Source: Virgisporangium aurantiacum (GTDB lineage Bacteria; Actinomycetota; Actinomycetes; Mycobacteriales; Micromonosporaceae). From it: 64,000 bases of DNA. The stretch covers positions 248,001 through 312,000 of the forward strand of contig NZ_BOPG01000009.1 in assembly GCF_016863635.1 (NCBI RefSeq). Reading direction: 5' to 3'. The position numbers and the translations under genes were made by a program. Positions 11,727-20,833 of the stretch are shown here, one piece after another (position 1 is the first letter of the stretch; each line of letters starts with the position of its first letter). The notes beneath the pieces were generated by a model. That model searched no databases. It worked only from the letters and a program-made list of their open reading frames with translations, and had not been told where the DNA came from.

Positions 11727-12191
11727 TCAGCTCGCCTCGACCTCGAAGATCGCCTCGACCTCGACCGGGACGCCCCGCGGAAGCTCGGCCACGCCGACCG
11801 CGCTCCGGGCATGCCGGCCGGCCTCGCCGAGAACCTCGCCGAACAGCTCGCTGGCACCGTTGATCACCGTGGGCACGTCGGTGAAGCCGGGCGCCGCCGC
11901 CACGAAGCCGACCACCTTCACCACGCGCACCACGCGGGCTAGGCCGACCAGCGCGTCGACCGCGGCCAGCGCGCTCAACGCGCACCGGCGGGCGAGCGCG
12001 GCGGCCTCCTCGGTGGTGACCTCGGCACCGACCTTGCCGGTGGCGAGCACCTTGCCGTCGGCGATCGGAACCTGGCCCGACACGTAGACGTGATTACCGG
12101 TCTGCACGGCCGGCACGTACGCCGCCAGCGGCGCGGTGACCGGGGGCAGTTCGAGACCGAGTTCGGCGAGCCGCGCGAAGGGATCGGTCAT
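11727..12191 (-). CDS. RidA/YjgF-family protein
   Basis: A 154-residue protein with the Rid fold: VYVSGQVP near residue 35, the central ALSALAAVD helix, and a C-terminal GVAELPRGVPVEVEA segment. RidA proteins release ammonia from reactive enamine/imine intermediates. The canonical late arginine of active RidA (usually in a CARxAVxVxxLP-like context) is represented here by HARSAVGVAELP, so the catalytic Arg may be retained. By position it corresponds to Rv3678c. Its start overlaps the DUF4177 stop by 4 bp. Confidence 0.88.
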   Translation of the reverse strand: MTDPFARLAELGLELPPVTAPLAAYVPAVQTGNHVYVSGQVPIADGKVLATGKVGAEVTTEEAAALARRCALSALAAVDALVGLARVVRVVKVVGFVAAAPGFTDVPTVINGASELFGEVLGEAGRHARSAVGVAELPRGVPVEVEAIFEVEAS

Positions 12192-12361
12192 CGGGCGTCT
12201 CCGGGGTTGGGCAACGGCCGCTTCAGGTAGGCCACCAGGTTCTCCGAGTTCGGACCCGGAATCACCTGGACCAGCTCCCAGCCGTCTTCACCCCAGTTGT
12301 CGAGGATCTGCTTCGTGGCGTGCACCAGCAACGGCACGGTGGCGTACTCCCACTTCTGCAT
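12188..12361 (-). CDS. Small DUF4177-family protein
   Basis: The gene encodes 57 residues beginning MQKWEYATVP and containing GEDGWELVQVIPG, the hallmark of the DUF4177 family. A longer upstream reading frame exists, but it runs under the tnpB gene and has no family similarity, so I start at ATG 12361. It is the promoter-proximal gene of the minus-strand group RidA - MBL - cyclase, to which it is coupled by a 4-bp overlap. Function is unknown. Confidence 0.8.
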   Translation of the reverse strand: MQKWEYATVPLLVHATKQILDNWGEDGWELVQVIPGPNSENLVAYLKRPLPNPGDAR

Positions 12362-12440
12362 AACCGAGACCTTATCGGGTGGGCGACGCGGGATACGCTG
12401 ACCCCCACACTCTCCCGAGGAGTTGCAAGCCCATCGACAG

Positions 12441-13753
12441 GTGATTGGGTGGGACCCACCGTGATCGTCAACCAGGGGTACCGGTTCGCGCTCGATCCGA
12501 CCCCGGCCCAGCAGCGGGCACTGGTGTCCCACGCAGGGGCGTCGCGGAAGGCCTTCAACTGGGCACTCGGCCTGGTCAAGATGCAACTGGATCAGCGGGA
12601 GGCCGAACGTTCCTACGGCATCGCGACCGGTGAGTTGACCTCGGGGATCCGCAATCTGGTCCGCGGGTTGGATGCGTGGCGGGACTCGAAGTCCGGGAAG
12701 CGTAAGGGTCCGTCGGTGCGGTTCCCCCGCTTCAAATCGAAGCACCGCGACCCGCTGTCGTGCACCTTTACCACCGGCGCGATTCGGATCGAGGCGGACC
12801 GTCGGCACGTCACCCTGCCTCGGCTCGGCATGCTCAGGCTGCACGAGTCAGCCCGGAAGTTGGCCCGTCGCATCGAGGCCGGCACGGCGCGGGTCCTGTC
12901 CGCCACCGTCAAGCGCGACGGCAACCGGTGGTTCGTGTCGTTTGCCTGCGAAGTCGACAAGGCGGAACGCACTCCAGCCCGGCCGGACGCCGTCGTCGGT
13001 GTCGACGTCGGCGTGTCACAACTGGCAGTACTGTCCACCGGCGAGACGATCGCGAACCCGCGGCATCTGGCCGCTGCGAGCCGGCATCTGCGACGCACCG
13101 CCCGCCGCCTGTCCCGGCGTATCGGGCCCGACCGGCGCACCGGTCAGAAGCCGTCGAAACGGTGGCTTCGAGCCAAGGCCGAACTTTGCCACGCCCATGC
13201 TCGGGTGGCCAACCGTCGCCACGACGGACTACACAAACTCACCTCGCGGCTGGCCGCTACCTACGGCACTGTCGTGGTCGAGCACCTCAACGTGGCAGGT
13301 ATGGTCCGCAACCGGCGGTTGGCCCGCGCCATCTCCGATTGCGGATTCGCCACTATCCGTCAGCAGTTGACCTACAAGACCGTGTGGAACGCGGGCCGGC
13401 TGGTCGTGGCCGACCGGTGGTATCCGTCGAGCAAGATCTGCTCGGGCTGCGGCGCAGTGAAAGCCAAACTGCCGCTGCATGTCCGACTATTCGTATGTAC
13501 CGCATGCGGTATGAGGCTGGACCGCGATCTCAACGCGTCCCGCAACCTCGCCGCACTCGCCAGCATCACGGGTACCGGAGTGGCCGTGTACCCGCAACCG
13601 CAAGGTTGGAACGGACGTGGAGCCGACCGTAAGATCCCGACCACGGGGCAGGTGGCCGTGAAGCGTCCACCCGGCACCGCGCCTGCGGGCAAGACCGGGA
13701 CCGTCCCGCCGCAAGGCGAGACATCCAATCACGAGCTCTTCAGAGTTCACTGA
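12441..13753 (+). mobile_element. Solo-tnpB element of the IS200/IS605 (IS607) type; ends not resolved
   Basis: The insertion consists of one tnpB gene with no tnpA or serine recombinase next to it. A 6-bp-arm palindrome (12448-12460) lies immediately before the start codon, and an imperfect hairpin (about 13733-13747) lies at the 3' end. GTGATTGG (12441-12448) recurs inverted as CCAATCAC (13725-13732). IS200/IS605 elements lack terminal inverted repeats, so I treat these only as hints to the ends. The element sits between the DUF4177 gene and the following membrane-protein gene. Confidence 0.55.
12461..13753 (+). CDS. tnpB: TnpB-type RNA-guided nuclease (OrfB)
   Basis: The protein has 430 residues from GTG 12461, which begins the conserved N-terminus (YRFALDPTPAQQ). 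RuvC residues are D182 in VGVDVG, E274 in VVVEHLNV, and D354/D356 in LDRDLNASRN. A zinc finger C327-x2-C330 ... C346-x2-C349 lies between the last two, so all catalytic residues are intact. TnpB proteins are guided by an omega RNA usually templated by the 3' end of tnpB and the element's right end. That RNA would therefore lie around 13600-13760 on the plus strand, which is an inference. Upstream in-frame starts extend into sequence with no family similarity. Confidence 0.9.
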   Translation: MIVNQGYRFALDPTPAQQRALVSHAGASRKAFNWALGLVKMQLDQREAERSYGIATGELTSGIRNLVRGLDAWRDSKSGKRKGPSVRFPRFKSKHRDPLSCTFTTGAIRIEADRRHVTLPRLGMLRLHESARKLARRIEAGTARVLSATVKRDGNRWFVSFACEVDKAERTPARPDAVVGVDVGVSQLAVLSTGETIANPRHLAAASRHLRRTARRLSRRIGPDRRTGQKPSKRWLRAKAELCHAHARVANRRHDGLHKLTSRLAATYGTVVVEHLNVAGMVRNRRLARAISDCGFATIRQQLTYKTVWNAGRLVVADRWYPSSKICSGCGAVKAKLPLHVRLFVCTACGMRLDRDLNASRNLAALASITGTGVAVYPQPQGWNGRGADRKIPTTGQVAVKRPPGTAPAGKTGTVPPQGETSNHELFRVH

Positions 13754-13767
13754 AAGGAAACGGACAG

Positions 13768-14805
13768 ATGAGTACGCCACCCGGGTACCCGCCGCCGGCT
13801 GATCCGTACGGCCAGCAGCCGGGCCAGCCGCCCACGTCGGGTGGGCCGTACCAGGGCTTCCCCCCGCCACCGCAGCAGCCGCCGTACGACCCGAACGCCG
13901 GCCAGTACGACCCGAACGCCGGCCAGCAGCCCGGCTACGGGCAGCCGACCTCGGCACCGCCGTCGTCCGGCGGGCCGTACGGGCCGCCGGCGTCGGGACC
14001 GCCGGCCGGGCCGTACTCGCCACCGGCGTCGGGGCCACCCGCCGGGCCGTACTCGCCGCCGCCGGCGTCGGGACCGCCGGCCGGGCCCTACGCGCCGCCG
14101 CCCGCTTCCGGGCCGCCGGCTCCGGCCGGCCCGTACGGACCGCCGCCCTCCTCGGGCGGACCCTACGGACCTCCGCCGTCGTCGGGCGGGCCGTACGGAC
14201 CACCGCCGGGCGGCCAGTTCGGGCAACCGGGCGCCCCCTACGACCCGAACCAGGCCGCCTACCCCACCAGCGGCTTCCCCGCGCCCACCAGCGGTTATCC
14301 CGGTGCCGGCTACGGGCCCGACCCCACCGGCGCCTACCCGGGCGCGCCCGCACCCGCGCGCAGCCGGCGCACGCTGCTCATCAGCCTGATCGCGGCGGTG
14401 GTGCTGGTCGTGATCGCCGGCGGCGGCATCACCGCGTTCCTGATCTTCGGTCGCTCGGGCGGCGAAGGGCAGGCCAATCCGACCGCGGCGGCCACCAACT
14501 TCCTCACCGCTGTATATAAGGACAAGGACGCGACCAAGGCGGCCCGCTACGTCTGCTCGTCGGCCCGTGACAAGGGCGACATCACGAAGAAGGTCGACGA
14601 GGTCAAGGCCTACGCCACGAAGTTCAACCGCGATCCGCAGTTCACCTGGGACGAGCCGAAGGTCGAGAACTCCGGCAAGGAGACCGCCACGGTAGCCGTC
14701 ACCGTCCGGTTCAGCACCAGCGACGACCGGGCCGCCGAGCAGAAGTTGACCATCACCACGGTGAAGGACGACGGCTGGCTCGTCTGCGAGATCAAGGCCG
14801 GCTGA
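13768..14805 (+). CDS. Proline-rich single-pass membrane protein with extracytoplasmic DUF4878-like domain
   Basis: Residues 1-190 are a Pro/Gly/Tyr-rich cytoplasmic tail with repeated units of the SGPPAGPYSPP and SSGGPYGPP type. A transmembrane helix (about 206-228) follows. The outer domain of some 110 residues (PTAAATNFLTAVYKDKD...) resembles DUF4878/lumazine-binding-like domains and contains two cysteines. ATG 13768 follows AAAGGA and starts 14 bp after tnpB, so tnpB may separate the gene from its native promoter or supply read-through. Function is unknown; similar proteins are common in actinomycete envelopes. Confidence 0.8.
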   Translation: MSTPPGYPPPADPYGQQPGQPPTSGGPYQGFPPPPQQPPYDPNAGQYDPNAGQQPGYGQPTSAPPSSGGPYGPPASGPPAGPYSPPASGPPAGPYSPPPASGPPAGPYAPPPASGPPAPAGPYGPPPSSGGPYGPPPSSGGPYGPPPGGQFGQPGAPYDPNQAAYPTSGFPAPTSGYPGAGYGPDPTGAYPGAPAPARSRRTLLISLIAAVVLVVIAGGGITAFLIFGRSGGEGQANPTAAATNFLTAVYKDKDATKAARYVCSSARDKGDITKKVDEVKAYATKFNRDPQFTWDEPKVENSGKETATVAVTVRFSTSDDRAAEQKLTITTVKDDGWLVCEIKAG

Positions 14806-14822
14806 CAGCTACGGTTGGCGGT

Positions 14823-15797
14823 ATGAGTTCCAACGGGCGCGGGGTCGGCTGGCCGGCCCGGCTGCACGTGGTCACCGGCAAGGGTGGCACCGGCAAGACC
14901 ACCGTCGCCGCCGCGCTCGCCCTCGCGCTGGCCGCCGACGGCGGCCGCATCCTGCTCGTCGAGGTCGAGGGGCGGCAGGGCATCGCCCCGCTGTTCGGGC
15001 TCGGCCCGCTGCCCTACCAGGAGCGGCGGGTCGCCAAGACCGCGGCCGGCGGTGAGGTGCGGGCGCTCGCCGTCGACGCCGAGGAAGCGCTGCTCGAGTA
15101 CCTCGACATGTTCTACAAGCTCGGCGTGGCCGGGCGGGCGCTGCGCAAGATCGGCGCGATCGACTTCGCCACCACGATCGCGCCCGGGCTGCGCGACGTG
15201 CTGCTCACCGGCAAGGTCAAGGAGGCGGTGACGCGCAGCGCCGACGGCCGCCGGGTCTACGACGCCGTGGTGCTCGACGCGCCGCCCACCGGTCGCATCG
15301 GACGGTTCCTCAACGTCACCGCCGAAACCGCCCGGCTGGCGAAGGTCGGCCCGATCAAGACGCAGAGCGAGGGCGTCGCCGCGATCCTGCGCTCACCGAT
15401 GACCACGGTGCACGTGGTGACGCTGTTGGAGGAGATGCCGGTACAGGAGAGCGCCGACGCCATGGCGGAGCTCACCGACCTCGGCATCCCGCTCGGGCGG
15501 GTGATCGTCAACGCCACCCGGCCGCCGGTGCTCGCCGGCGTGAAGGTCACCGGTGCCGAGGTGAAGCGGGGACTGGTCGCGGCCGGCCTGCCCGCCGACC
15601 GGGAGACCGTGGCCGGCCTGGTCGCCGAGGGCAGGGCCCACCAGACGCGGCTGGAGATCGAGACGGAGCTGCGGGCCGGGCTCGACGCCTTCGAGCTGCC
15701 CGTGATCGAACTGCCCGCGCAGGCGGGCGGGGTGACCCGCGACGGCCTCGACCGGCTCGCGGCGCTTCTGCACGACGGGCTCGCTCGGGCACTGTGA
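14823..15797 (+). CDS. ArsA/GET3-like ATPase, first of a pair
   Basis: The 324-residue protein has the deviant P-loop VTGKGGTGKTT near residue 18 and the switch region DAPPTGRIGRFL typical of the ArsA/MinD superfamily. No arsenic genes accompany it. Instead it forms a pair with the next ATPase upstream of whiB and a PBP gene, as Rv3679 does with Rv3680 in M. tuberculosis. That pair is reported to act together as a membrane-associated ATPase linked to envelope stress. Orthology is inferred from gene order and family. Starts 17 bp after the membrane-protein gene. Confidence 0.88.
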   Translation: MSSNGRGVGWPARLHVVTGKGGTGKTTVAAALALALAADGGRILLVEVEGRQGIAPLFGLGPLPYQERRVAKTAAGGEVRALAVDAEEALLEYLDMFYKLGVAGRALRKIGAIDFATTIAPGLRDVLLTGKVKEAVTRSADGRRVYDAVVLDAPPTGRIGRFLNVTAETARLAKVGPIKTQSEGVAAILRSPMTTVHVVTLLEEMPVQESADAMAELTDLGIPLGRVIVNATRPPVLAGVKVTGAEVKRGLVAAGLPADRETVAGLVAEGRAHQTRLEIETELRAGLDAFELPVIELPAQAGGVTRDGLDRLAALLHDGLARAL

Positions 15798-15848
15798 TGC
15801 GGCTCCTCGGCCGAGCAGACCCGGTGATCCGACGGATACCCTCGCAAT

Positions 15849-16964
15849 GTGCAGTCTGACAGTCCGGAGAGCCCCGAGCTGGACCTCGACCTGATCCTCG
15901 GTGACCCGGGGATCCGCACCATGGTCTGCTGCGGAGCCGGCGGTGTCGGCAAGACCACCACGGCCGCCGCGCTGGCGTTGCGGGCGGCCGAGAAGCACGG
16001 ACGCAGCACCGTGGTGCTGACGATCGACCCGGCCCGGCGCCTCGCCCAGTCGCTCGGGCTCACCGAGCTCGACAACACCCCCCGCCGCGTGGCCGGGGCC
16101 GCGGGTGACCTGAGCGCGATGATGCTCGACATGAAGCGCACCTTCGACGACGTGGTGCTCGCGCACACCGACCCGAAGCGCGCCGAGGAGATCTTCGCCA
16201 ACCCGTTCTACCAGGCCATGAGCTCGACGTTCTCGGGCACGCAGGAGTACATGGCCATGGAGAAGCTGGGCCAGCTGCGGGCCCGCGACGCGTGGGACCT
16301 GATCATCGTCGACACGCCGCCGTCGCGGTCGGCCCTGGACTTTCTCGACGCGCCGGCCCGGCTGGGCCGGTTCCTCGACGGGCGGATGTTGCGCATGCTG
16401 CTGGCGCCCGCCCGGGCCGGTGGTCGCAGCGTGTTCACCCTGGTGTCGGCGTCGTTCAGCGTGGTGGGACGGGCGGTCACGAAGGTGCTCGGCACCCAGC
16501 TGCTGGCCGACCTGAGCGGCTTCGTGGCGGCGCTCGACTCGATGTTCGGCGGCTTCCGCGCCCGCGCGGAGCAGACCTACCGCGTGCTGCAGGACCGGGA
16601 GACCGCGTTCCTGCTGGTGGCGACGCCCGAGCCCGACGCGGTGCGGGAGGCGGCGTACTTCGCCGGCCGGCTGGCCAACGACAACATGCCGCTGGCGGGG
16701 CTGGTGTTGAACCGGATGACCACGGTGTCGGCGCCGGCCATCTCGGCGGCGGCCGCCCGGGCGGCGGCCGAGGAACTCACGTCACCGATAGCTGACCTGC
16801 TGCGCGTCCACGCGACGCTGGCCGAGCAGGCCGAGCGCCAGGCCGCCGAGGCCGCCCGCTTCAAGCTGGAGCATCCCCACGTGCCCGTCGCGACGGCAGC
16901 CACCCAGGCCGCCGACATCCACGACCTGGACGGCCTTCGGCGAATCGGCGACGAGCTCTGCTGA
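15849..16964 (+). CDS. ArsA/GET3-like ATPase, second of a pair
   Basis: A 371-residue protein with P-loop CCGAGGVGKTTTAAAL around residues 28-43, TIDPARRLAQSLG switch I, and IIVDTPPSRSALDFLDAP switch II. GTG 15849 is the start; an ATG two bases earlier is out of frame. It lies 51 bp after the first ATPase on the same strand and converges on whiB. The paired arrangement implies a heteromeric ATPase, as known for the Rv3679-Rv3680 proteins. No signal peptide or membrane segment is present. Confidence 0.88.
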   Translation: MQSDSPESPELDLDLILGDPGIRTMVCCGAGGVGKTTTAAALALRAAEKHGRSTVVLTIDPARRLAQSLGLTELDNTPRRVAGAAGDLSAMMLDMKRTFDDVVLAHTDPKRAEEIFANPFYQAMSSTFSGTQEYMAMEKLGQLRARDAWDLIIVDTPPSRSALDFLDAPARLGRFLDGRMLRMLLAPARAGGRSVFTLVSASFSVVGRAVTKVLGTQLLADLSGFVAALDSMFGGFRARAEQTYRVLQDRETAFLLVATPEPDAVREAAYFAGRLANDNMPLAGLVLNRMTTVSAPAISAAAARAAAEELTSPIADLLRVHATLAEQAERQAAEAARFKLEHPHVPVATAATQAADIHDLDGLRRIGDELC

Positions 16965-16989
16965 CGCAGAGCCCGCCGCCGGGTGGAAC

Positions 16990-17313
16990 CTATACGGAGC
17001 CGGCGTTCACCAGTTCCTTCTCGCTGAGGGGCTTGTCCAGGCCTCGGTCACGCATCGCGGCCTCGAAGGTGCGCCGCCAACTCGTGACGTTGGGGTGGCG
17101 GCGCAACAGGGCCCTCCGCTCACGCTCCGTCATACCGCCCCAGACCCCGAACTCGATCCGATTGTCGAGCGCATCCGCCAGACACTCCATCCGCACCGGG
17201 CAGCTGCGGCAGATGCGCTTGGCAACGTTCTGCTCAGCGCCCTGCACGAACAGTGCGTCCGGGTCCCCGTTCCGGCACGCAGCCAGGCTCGGCCAGTCGA
17301 CGACCATGCTCAT
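16990..17313 (-). CDS. whiB4: WhiB-family Fe-S transcriptional regulator (WhiB4-like)
   Basis: This 107-residue protein has the four iron-sulfur ligands C13, C35, C38 and C44 (CxxC between C35 and C38) and the G56-V-W-G-G60 turn followed by the basic MTERERRALLRRHP helix. Its place between the ArsA-like ATPase pair and a class A PBP is the same as whiB4 (Rv3681c), a redox-responsive regulator in mycobacteria, which supports the symbol. It is transcribed divergently from the PBP gene across a 444-bp intergenic region. Confidence 0.88.
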   Translation of the reverse strand: MSMVVDWPSLAACRNGDPDALFVQGAEQNVAKRICRSCPVRMECLADALDNRIEFGVWGGMTERERRALLRRHPNVTSWRRTFEAAMRDRGLDKPLSEKELVNAGSV

Positions 17314-17757
17314 GCTCGCTTATCCCCCCTAGTACTCCCCCAAGTACGTTCGTGGGCGTTCCGCGACGGCTGGGTCTAAACCGGGTCCGATCCCCCCGAT
17401 CCCGGTCAAGCCAGGCCGCACAATGCCCCGAACGGACGAAGCTGTCTGTCCCATGACTTCCGGCCCCGTAGAGCCATCATGCTCTGTAATCACTCGACTA
17501 CGCAACGCTGTTGCACCAGGTTAACCGCCGTTTTCTTCTCCGCCAACCGTCAGTGGAGGGTCATCCCGACGGTTGGCCAAACTCCAGCCCTCTGGGTGAT
17601 TGGCCGGTAAAGCCCGTTTTTTGATCCAGATGTGGCGGAGAATTGACTCCTGAGGACCAACCAACCGCGTGCATCCGTGCGTCTATCCCAACGACGGGGC
17701 GTCCACTCAGGACGCGGCCTCGTCGATGAGGTCACGTACCCTGGGGCGGTGAAGTGG
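17314..17757. promoter_or_regulatory. Divergent whiB4 / ponA2 intergenic region with inverted repeats
   Basis: There is no gene in these 444 bp. A small inverted repeat GTACT...AGTAC (17332-17347) lies close to the whiB start. A 9-bp-arm hairpin (CCAACCGTC 17543-17551 with GACGGTTGG 17568-17576) and an AT-richer stretch around 17605-17645 lie on the PBP side. Both promoters must be here; I do not assign -35/-10 boxes. Confidence 0.5.
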
Positions 17758-20205
17758 ATGCGCAATCGCGATCACAGCCTGCTTACAAACGGAGCGTCGC
17801 TCCTTGTATGCGGGCTGCTCGCAGGCTTGGTGGTGGCTGCGGCGGCGTTTCCCGCCGTAGCTATGGGTGGTCTGGCGGCCAAAGCGGGCGCCGACACATT
17901 CGACAGCCTGCCGGCCGATGTCGATGTGCTCCCCTCGCCACAGATCTCCGAGGTCTACGCGAACGACGGCGCCACGCTGCTGGCGCTGCTGTACGACGAG
18001 AACCGCCGCGACGTGCCGCTCACCGAGATGGCCGAGGTCGTCCGGAAGGCCATGGTCGCCTCCGAGGACTCGCGGTTCTACCAGCACAACGGCGTCGACA
18101 TGAAGGGTGTCGCCCGCGCGTTCGTCAACAACCAGCGCGGCGGTGACACCCAGGGCGCCTCGACGCTGACCATGCAGTACGTGCGGCAGGTGGTCTCGTA
18201 CTCGGCGAAGACGCCGTCCGAGGTCGTCGCCGCCACCGAAGACACCGGCCCCCGCAAGGTCGCCGAGATCAAGCGGGCCCTCGCGATCGAGAAGAAGCTC
18301 GGCAAGGACCAGATCCTCGAGCGCTACCTGAACATCGCGTCCTTCGGCAACGGCGCGTTCGGCATCTTCGCCGCCAGCCAGGTCTACTTCGGCAAGACCG
18401 CGAAGGACCTCACGCTCGGCGAGGCGGCGCTGCTCGTCGGCCTGGTGAAGGCGCCGAGCGACTTCGACCCGGCCGACCCGAGGAAGCAGCCCCGGGCCAT
18501 CGAGCGGCGCGACAATTACGTGCTGCCGCAGATGGTGAAGATGGGCTACGTCACCCAGCAGCAGGCCGACGAGGCGAAGGCGACGCCGCTCACGTTCGTC
18601 AACAAGCGCACGCCGGAGGGCTGCGCCCAGGTGCAGCGGCCCGACCTGAACGCCGGCTTCTTCTGCGACTACCTGGTGCGCTGGTGGGCCGATCAGGCGA
18701 AGTTCGGCAAGGACAGCTACGAGCGGCTCAACAAGCTGCGCTCGGCCGGCTACAAGATCATCAGCTCGCTCGACCTGCAGGCCCAGGCGGCGGCGCAGTC
18801 CAGCGTCACGAACGTCATGAAGAGCAAGAAGGCGTCCGAGGCGATGATGCTCACCGGCGTGCAGCCGGGCACCGGCCGGGTGCAGGCGATGGCGGTCAAC
18901 CGCATCTTCAGCAACGACAACAGCCAGAACGGCCCCAACACGAACCCCGACAAGAGAAACCAGGGGATCAGGGGCAACTGGCCGCGCACCACCGTGCCGC
19001 TGCTGAGTGCCGGCGGCGACATCCACGGCTACCAGGCCGGCTCGGTGTTCAAGATGTTCACCATCGTGGCCGCCCTCGAACGCGGCCTGCCGCTCGACTA
19101 CCCGATCAACGCGGTCTCGCCGTACAAGTCGAAGTACATCATCGACGACGGCAGCCCGGCGGCCTGCCCGGGAACCCACTTCTACTGCCCGGAGAACTCC
19201 GGCAAGAAGTCGGCCGGTGTCGTGAACATGTGGACCGGCCTGGGCAAGTCGGTGAACACGTACTTCGTGCCGCTGCAGGAGCGCATCGGCACCGAGAAGG
19301 TGGTCGACGTCGCCCAGCGGCTCGGCCTGTCCTTCCACAACACCGAAGACGCCAACCTCGCCAAGGCGGCACACGAGTGGGGCGCCTACACCCTCGGCGT
19401 CACCGCGCAGACGCCGCTGGAGATGGCCAACGCGTACGCGACCCTGGCCGCCGACGGCAAGTACTGCAGCCCGATGCCGCTGCTGGAACTCCGCGACAAG
19501 GAAGGCAAGAAGCTCGAGGGCGCCGAGCCCACGTGCAAGCAGGTCGTCGACCCCGACGTGGCCCGCGGCGCGGTCGACGCCGGCCGGTGCCCGCTGGGCG
19601 ACCAGTCGGCCTACGGCAAGTGCGGCGGCGGCACCGCCGGCGGCATCCGCGGCATCGTCAAGCACCCGGTGTTCGGCAAGACCGGCACCACCGACAAGGA
19701 GAAGTCGGCAACGCTGATCGTCTCCACCAAGTCGCTCACGATGGCCGGATTCTTCACCGACCCCGACTGGCCGCAGACCAACGAGCGCTTCGAGCACGCC
19801 GGTGGCGTCAACGACGCGGTCGAGTACGCGATGCGCGACGCGATGGCCGGAAAGCCGCAGCAGGGGTTCGAGAAGCCCAGCCAGAAGATCGCCTTCGGCA
19901 CCCGGCAGTCGATCCCGAGCGTCAAGTGCAACTCGATCGAAGACGCCCGTAACAAGCTCCAGCGGGTCGGCTTCCAGGTCGAGATCGGCTCGGCGGAGGC
20001 GTCGGAGTGCCCGAGGGGCACCGCGGCGAAGACCGATCCCGAAGGCAGCACCGTCAAGGGCGGCGTCGTCGTGATCATCCCGTCGGCCGGTGGCGGGGCC
20101 GGTGCCAGCCCGCCGCCCGGCGGCGGAGGCGGCGGACGCGGAGGCGGCGGACCGGGCGACAACCAGCGCTGCGCCCAGCTCCCCTGGCTCTGCCCGAACG
20201 ACTGA
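17758..20205 (+). CDS. ponA2: Class A penicillin-binding protein with PASTA domain (PonA2-like)
   Basis: The protein has 815 residues from ATG 17758, with GGGG 11 nt upstream; GTG 17749 and further upstream starts are less well placed. A short cytoplasmic tail and a transmembrane helix (about 14-42) come first. The glycosyltransferase GT51 domain follows with catalytic E103 in SEDSRFYQHNG and GASTLTMQ. The transpeptidase domain has S429-x-x-K432, S498-V-N500 and K641-T-G. One PASTA domain (about 725-790) and a Gly/Pro-rich tail end it. It polymerises and crosslinks peptidoglycan outside the membrane. Gene order (whiB4 - ponA2 - metallophosphoesterase) matches Rv3681c-Rv3683. Confidence 0.93.
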   Translation: MRNRDHSLLTNGASLLVCGLLAGLVVAAAAFPAVAMGGLAAKAGADTFDSLPADVDVLPSPQISEVYANDGATLLALLYDENRRDVPLTEMAEVVRKAMVASEDSRFYQHNGVDMKGVARAFVNNQRGGDTQGASTLTMQYVRQVVSYSAKTPSEVVAATEDTGPRKVAEIKRALAIEKKLGKDQILERYLNIASFGNGAFGIFAASQVYFGKTAKDLTLGEAALLVGLVKAPSDFDPADPRKQPRAIERRDNYVLPQMVKMGYVTQQQADEAKATPLTFVNKRTPEGCAQVQRPDLNAGFFCDYLVRWWADQAKFGKDSYERLNKLRSAGYKIISSLDLQAQAAAQSSVTNVMKSKKASEAMMLTGVQPGTGRVQAMAVNRIFSNDNSQNGPNTNPDKRNQGIRGNWPRTTVPLLSAGGDIHGYQAGSVFKMFTIVAALERGLPLDYPINAVSPYKSKYIIDDGSPAACPGTHFYCPENSGKKSAGVVNMWTGLGKSVNTYFVPLQERIGTEKVVDVAQRLGLSFHNTEDANLAKAAHEWGAYTLGVTAQTPLEMANAYATLAADGKYCSPMPLLELRDKEGKKLEGAEPTCKQVVDPDVARGAVDAGRCPLGDQSAYGKCGGGTAGGIRGIVKHPVFGKTGTTDKEKSATLIVSTKSLTMAGFFTDPDWPQTNERFEHAGGVNDAVEYAMRDAMAGKPQQGFEKPSQKIAFGTRQSIPSVKCNSIEDARNKLQRVGFQVEIGSAEASECPRGTAAKTDPEGSTVKGGVVVIIPSAGGGAGASPPPGGGGGGRGGGGPGDNQRCAQLPWLCPND

Positions 20206-20227
20206 CACCGGAGAACCGGACAAACAG

Positions 20228-20260
20228 GCGACCCCCCAGGTGCATTACCTGGGGGGTCGC
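20228..20260 (+). terminator. Strong hairpin terminator after ponA2
   Basis: A perfect 14-bp stem (GCGACCCCCCAGGT and its complement) with a 5-nt loop starts 23 bp after the PBP stop. No T-tract follows, as is common in actinomycetes. It may also serve the converging YqeY gene. Confidence 0.85.
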
Positions 20261-20315
20261 TGCATGATCGATCCGCGCTGCCCGGGCCGCGCTCACGCCG
20301 TCATAAATAAAATGC

Positions 20316-20771
20316 TCAAACCGCGAGCTGCCGGCGGACCTCGGCCGCGATTCGACCACCCTCGGCGCGGCCGGCCACCGCGGCCTGGGCCGCCTTCATG
20401 GCCGGGCCCATGCCCTGCTTCCCGCTGAAGCCGCCGGCGGCGAGCGCCCCCGCGACCAGCTCGCGCAGGTCGTCGTCGGAGAGCTGGGCGGGCAGGTAGG
20501 CGCTGAGCACCTCCTCCTCGGCCCGCTCCTTGGTGGCCAGCGCGTCACGCCCCGCGTCGGCGAACGCGACCGCCGCCTCGCGCCGCTTCTTCGCCTCCTT
20601 GGTGAGCACGCCGAGCACCTCGTCGTCGGAGAGCTCGCGGGCCGCCTTGCCGCTGACCTCCGCCGCCTTCACGGCCGTGAGCGCCATGCGGAGCGTGGAC
20701 GTGACGAGCTCGTCGCGGGCCTTCATCGCGGCGCGGAGATCCGTCTCCAGTCGCGCCTTCATTGTGGACAT
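20316..20771 (-). CDS. GatB/YqeY-domain protein
   Basis: A 151-residue protein matching the YqeY family: N-terminal MKARLETDLRAAMKARD, a helical middle, and a C-terminal GKQGMGPAMKAA segment as in the tRNA-binding tail domain of GatB. There is no amidotransferase partner nearby. ATG 20771 and ATG 20762 are both possible starts, and neither has a clear Shine-Dalgarno. It is convergent with ponA2 and divergent from the metallophosphoesterase gene. Role is uncertain; a tRNA-related one is assumed from the domain only. Confidence 0.88.
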   Translation of the reverse strand: MSTMKARLETDLRAAMKARDELVTSTLRMALTAVKAAEVSGKAARELSDDEVLGVLTKEAKKRREAAVAFADAGRDALATKERAEEEVLSAYLPAQLSDDDLRELVAGALAAGGFSGKQGMGPAMKAAQAAVAGRAEGGRIAAEVRRQLAV

Positions 20772-20833
20772 GGCCGGAAAGTACCGTCGGACAGGCGACG
20801 ATGGCGAGCGGGTTTGAAAGCTAATCTTGCGGG

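Noticed and set aside
17707..20223. Long antisense frame across ponA2
   Set aside because: Shadow of a gene with complete PBP motifs.
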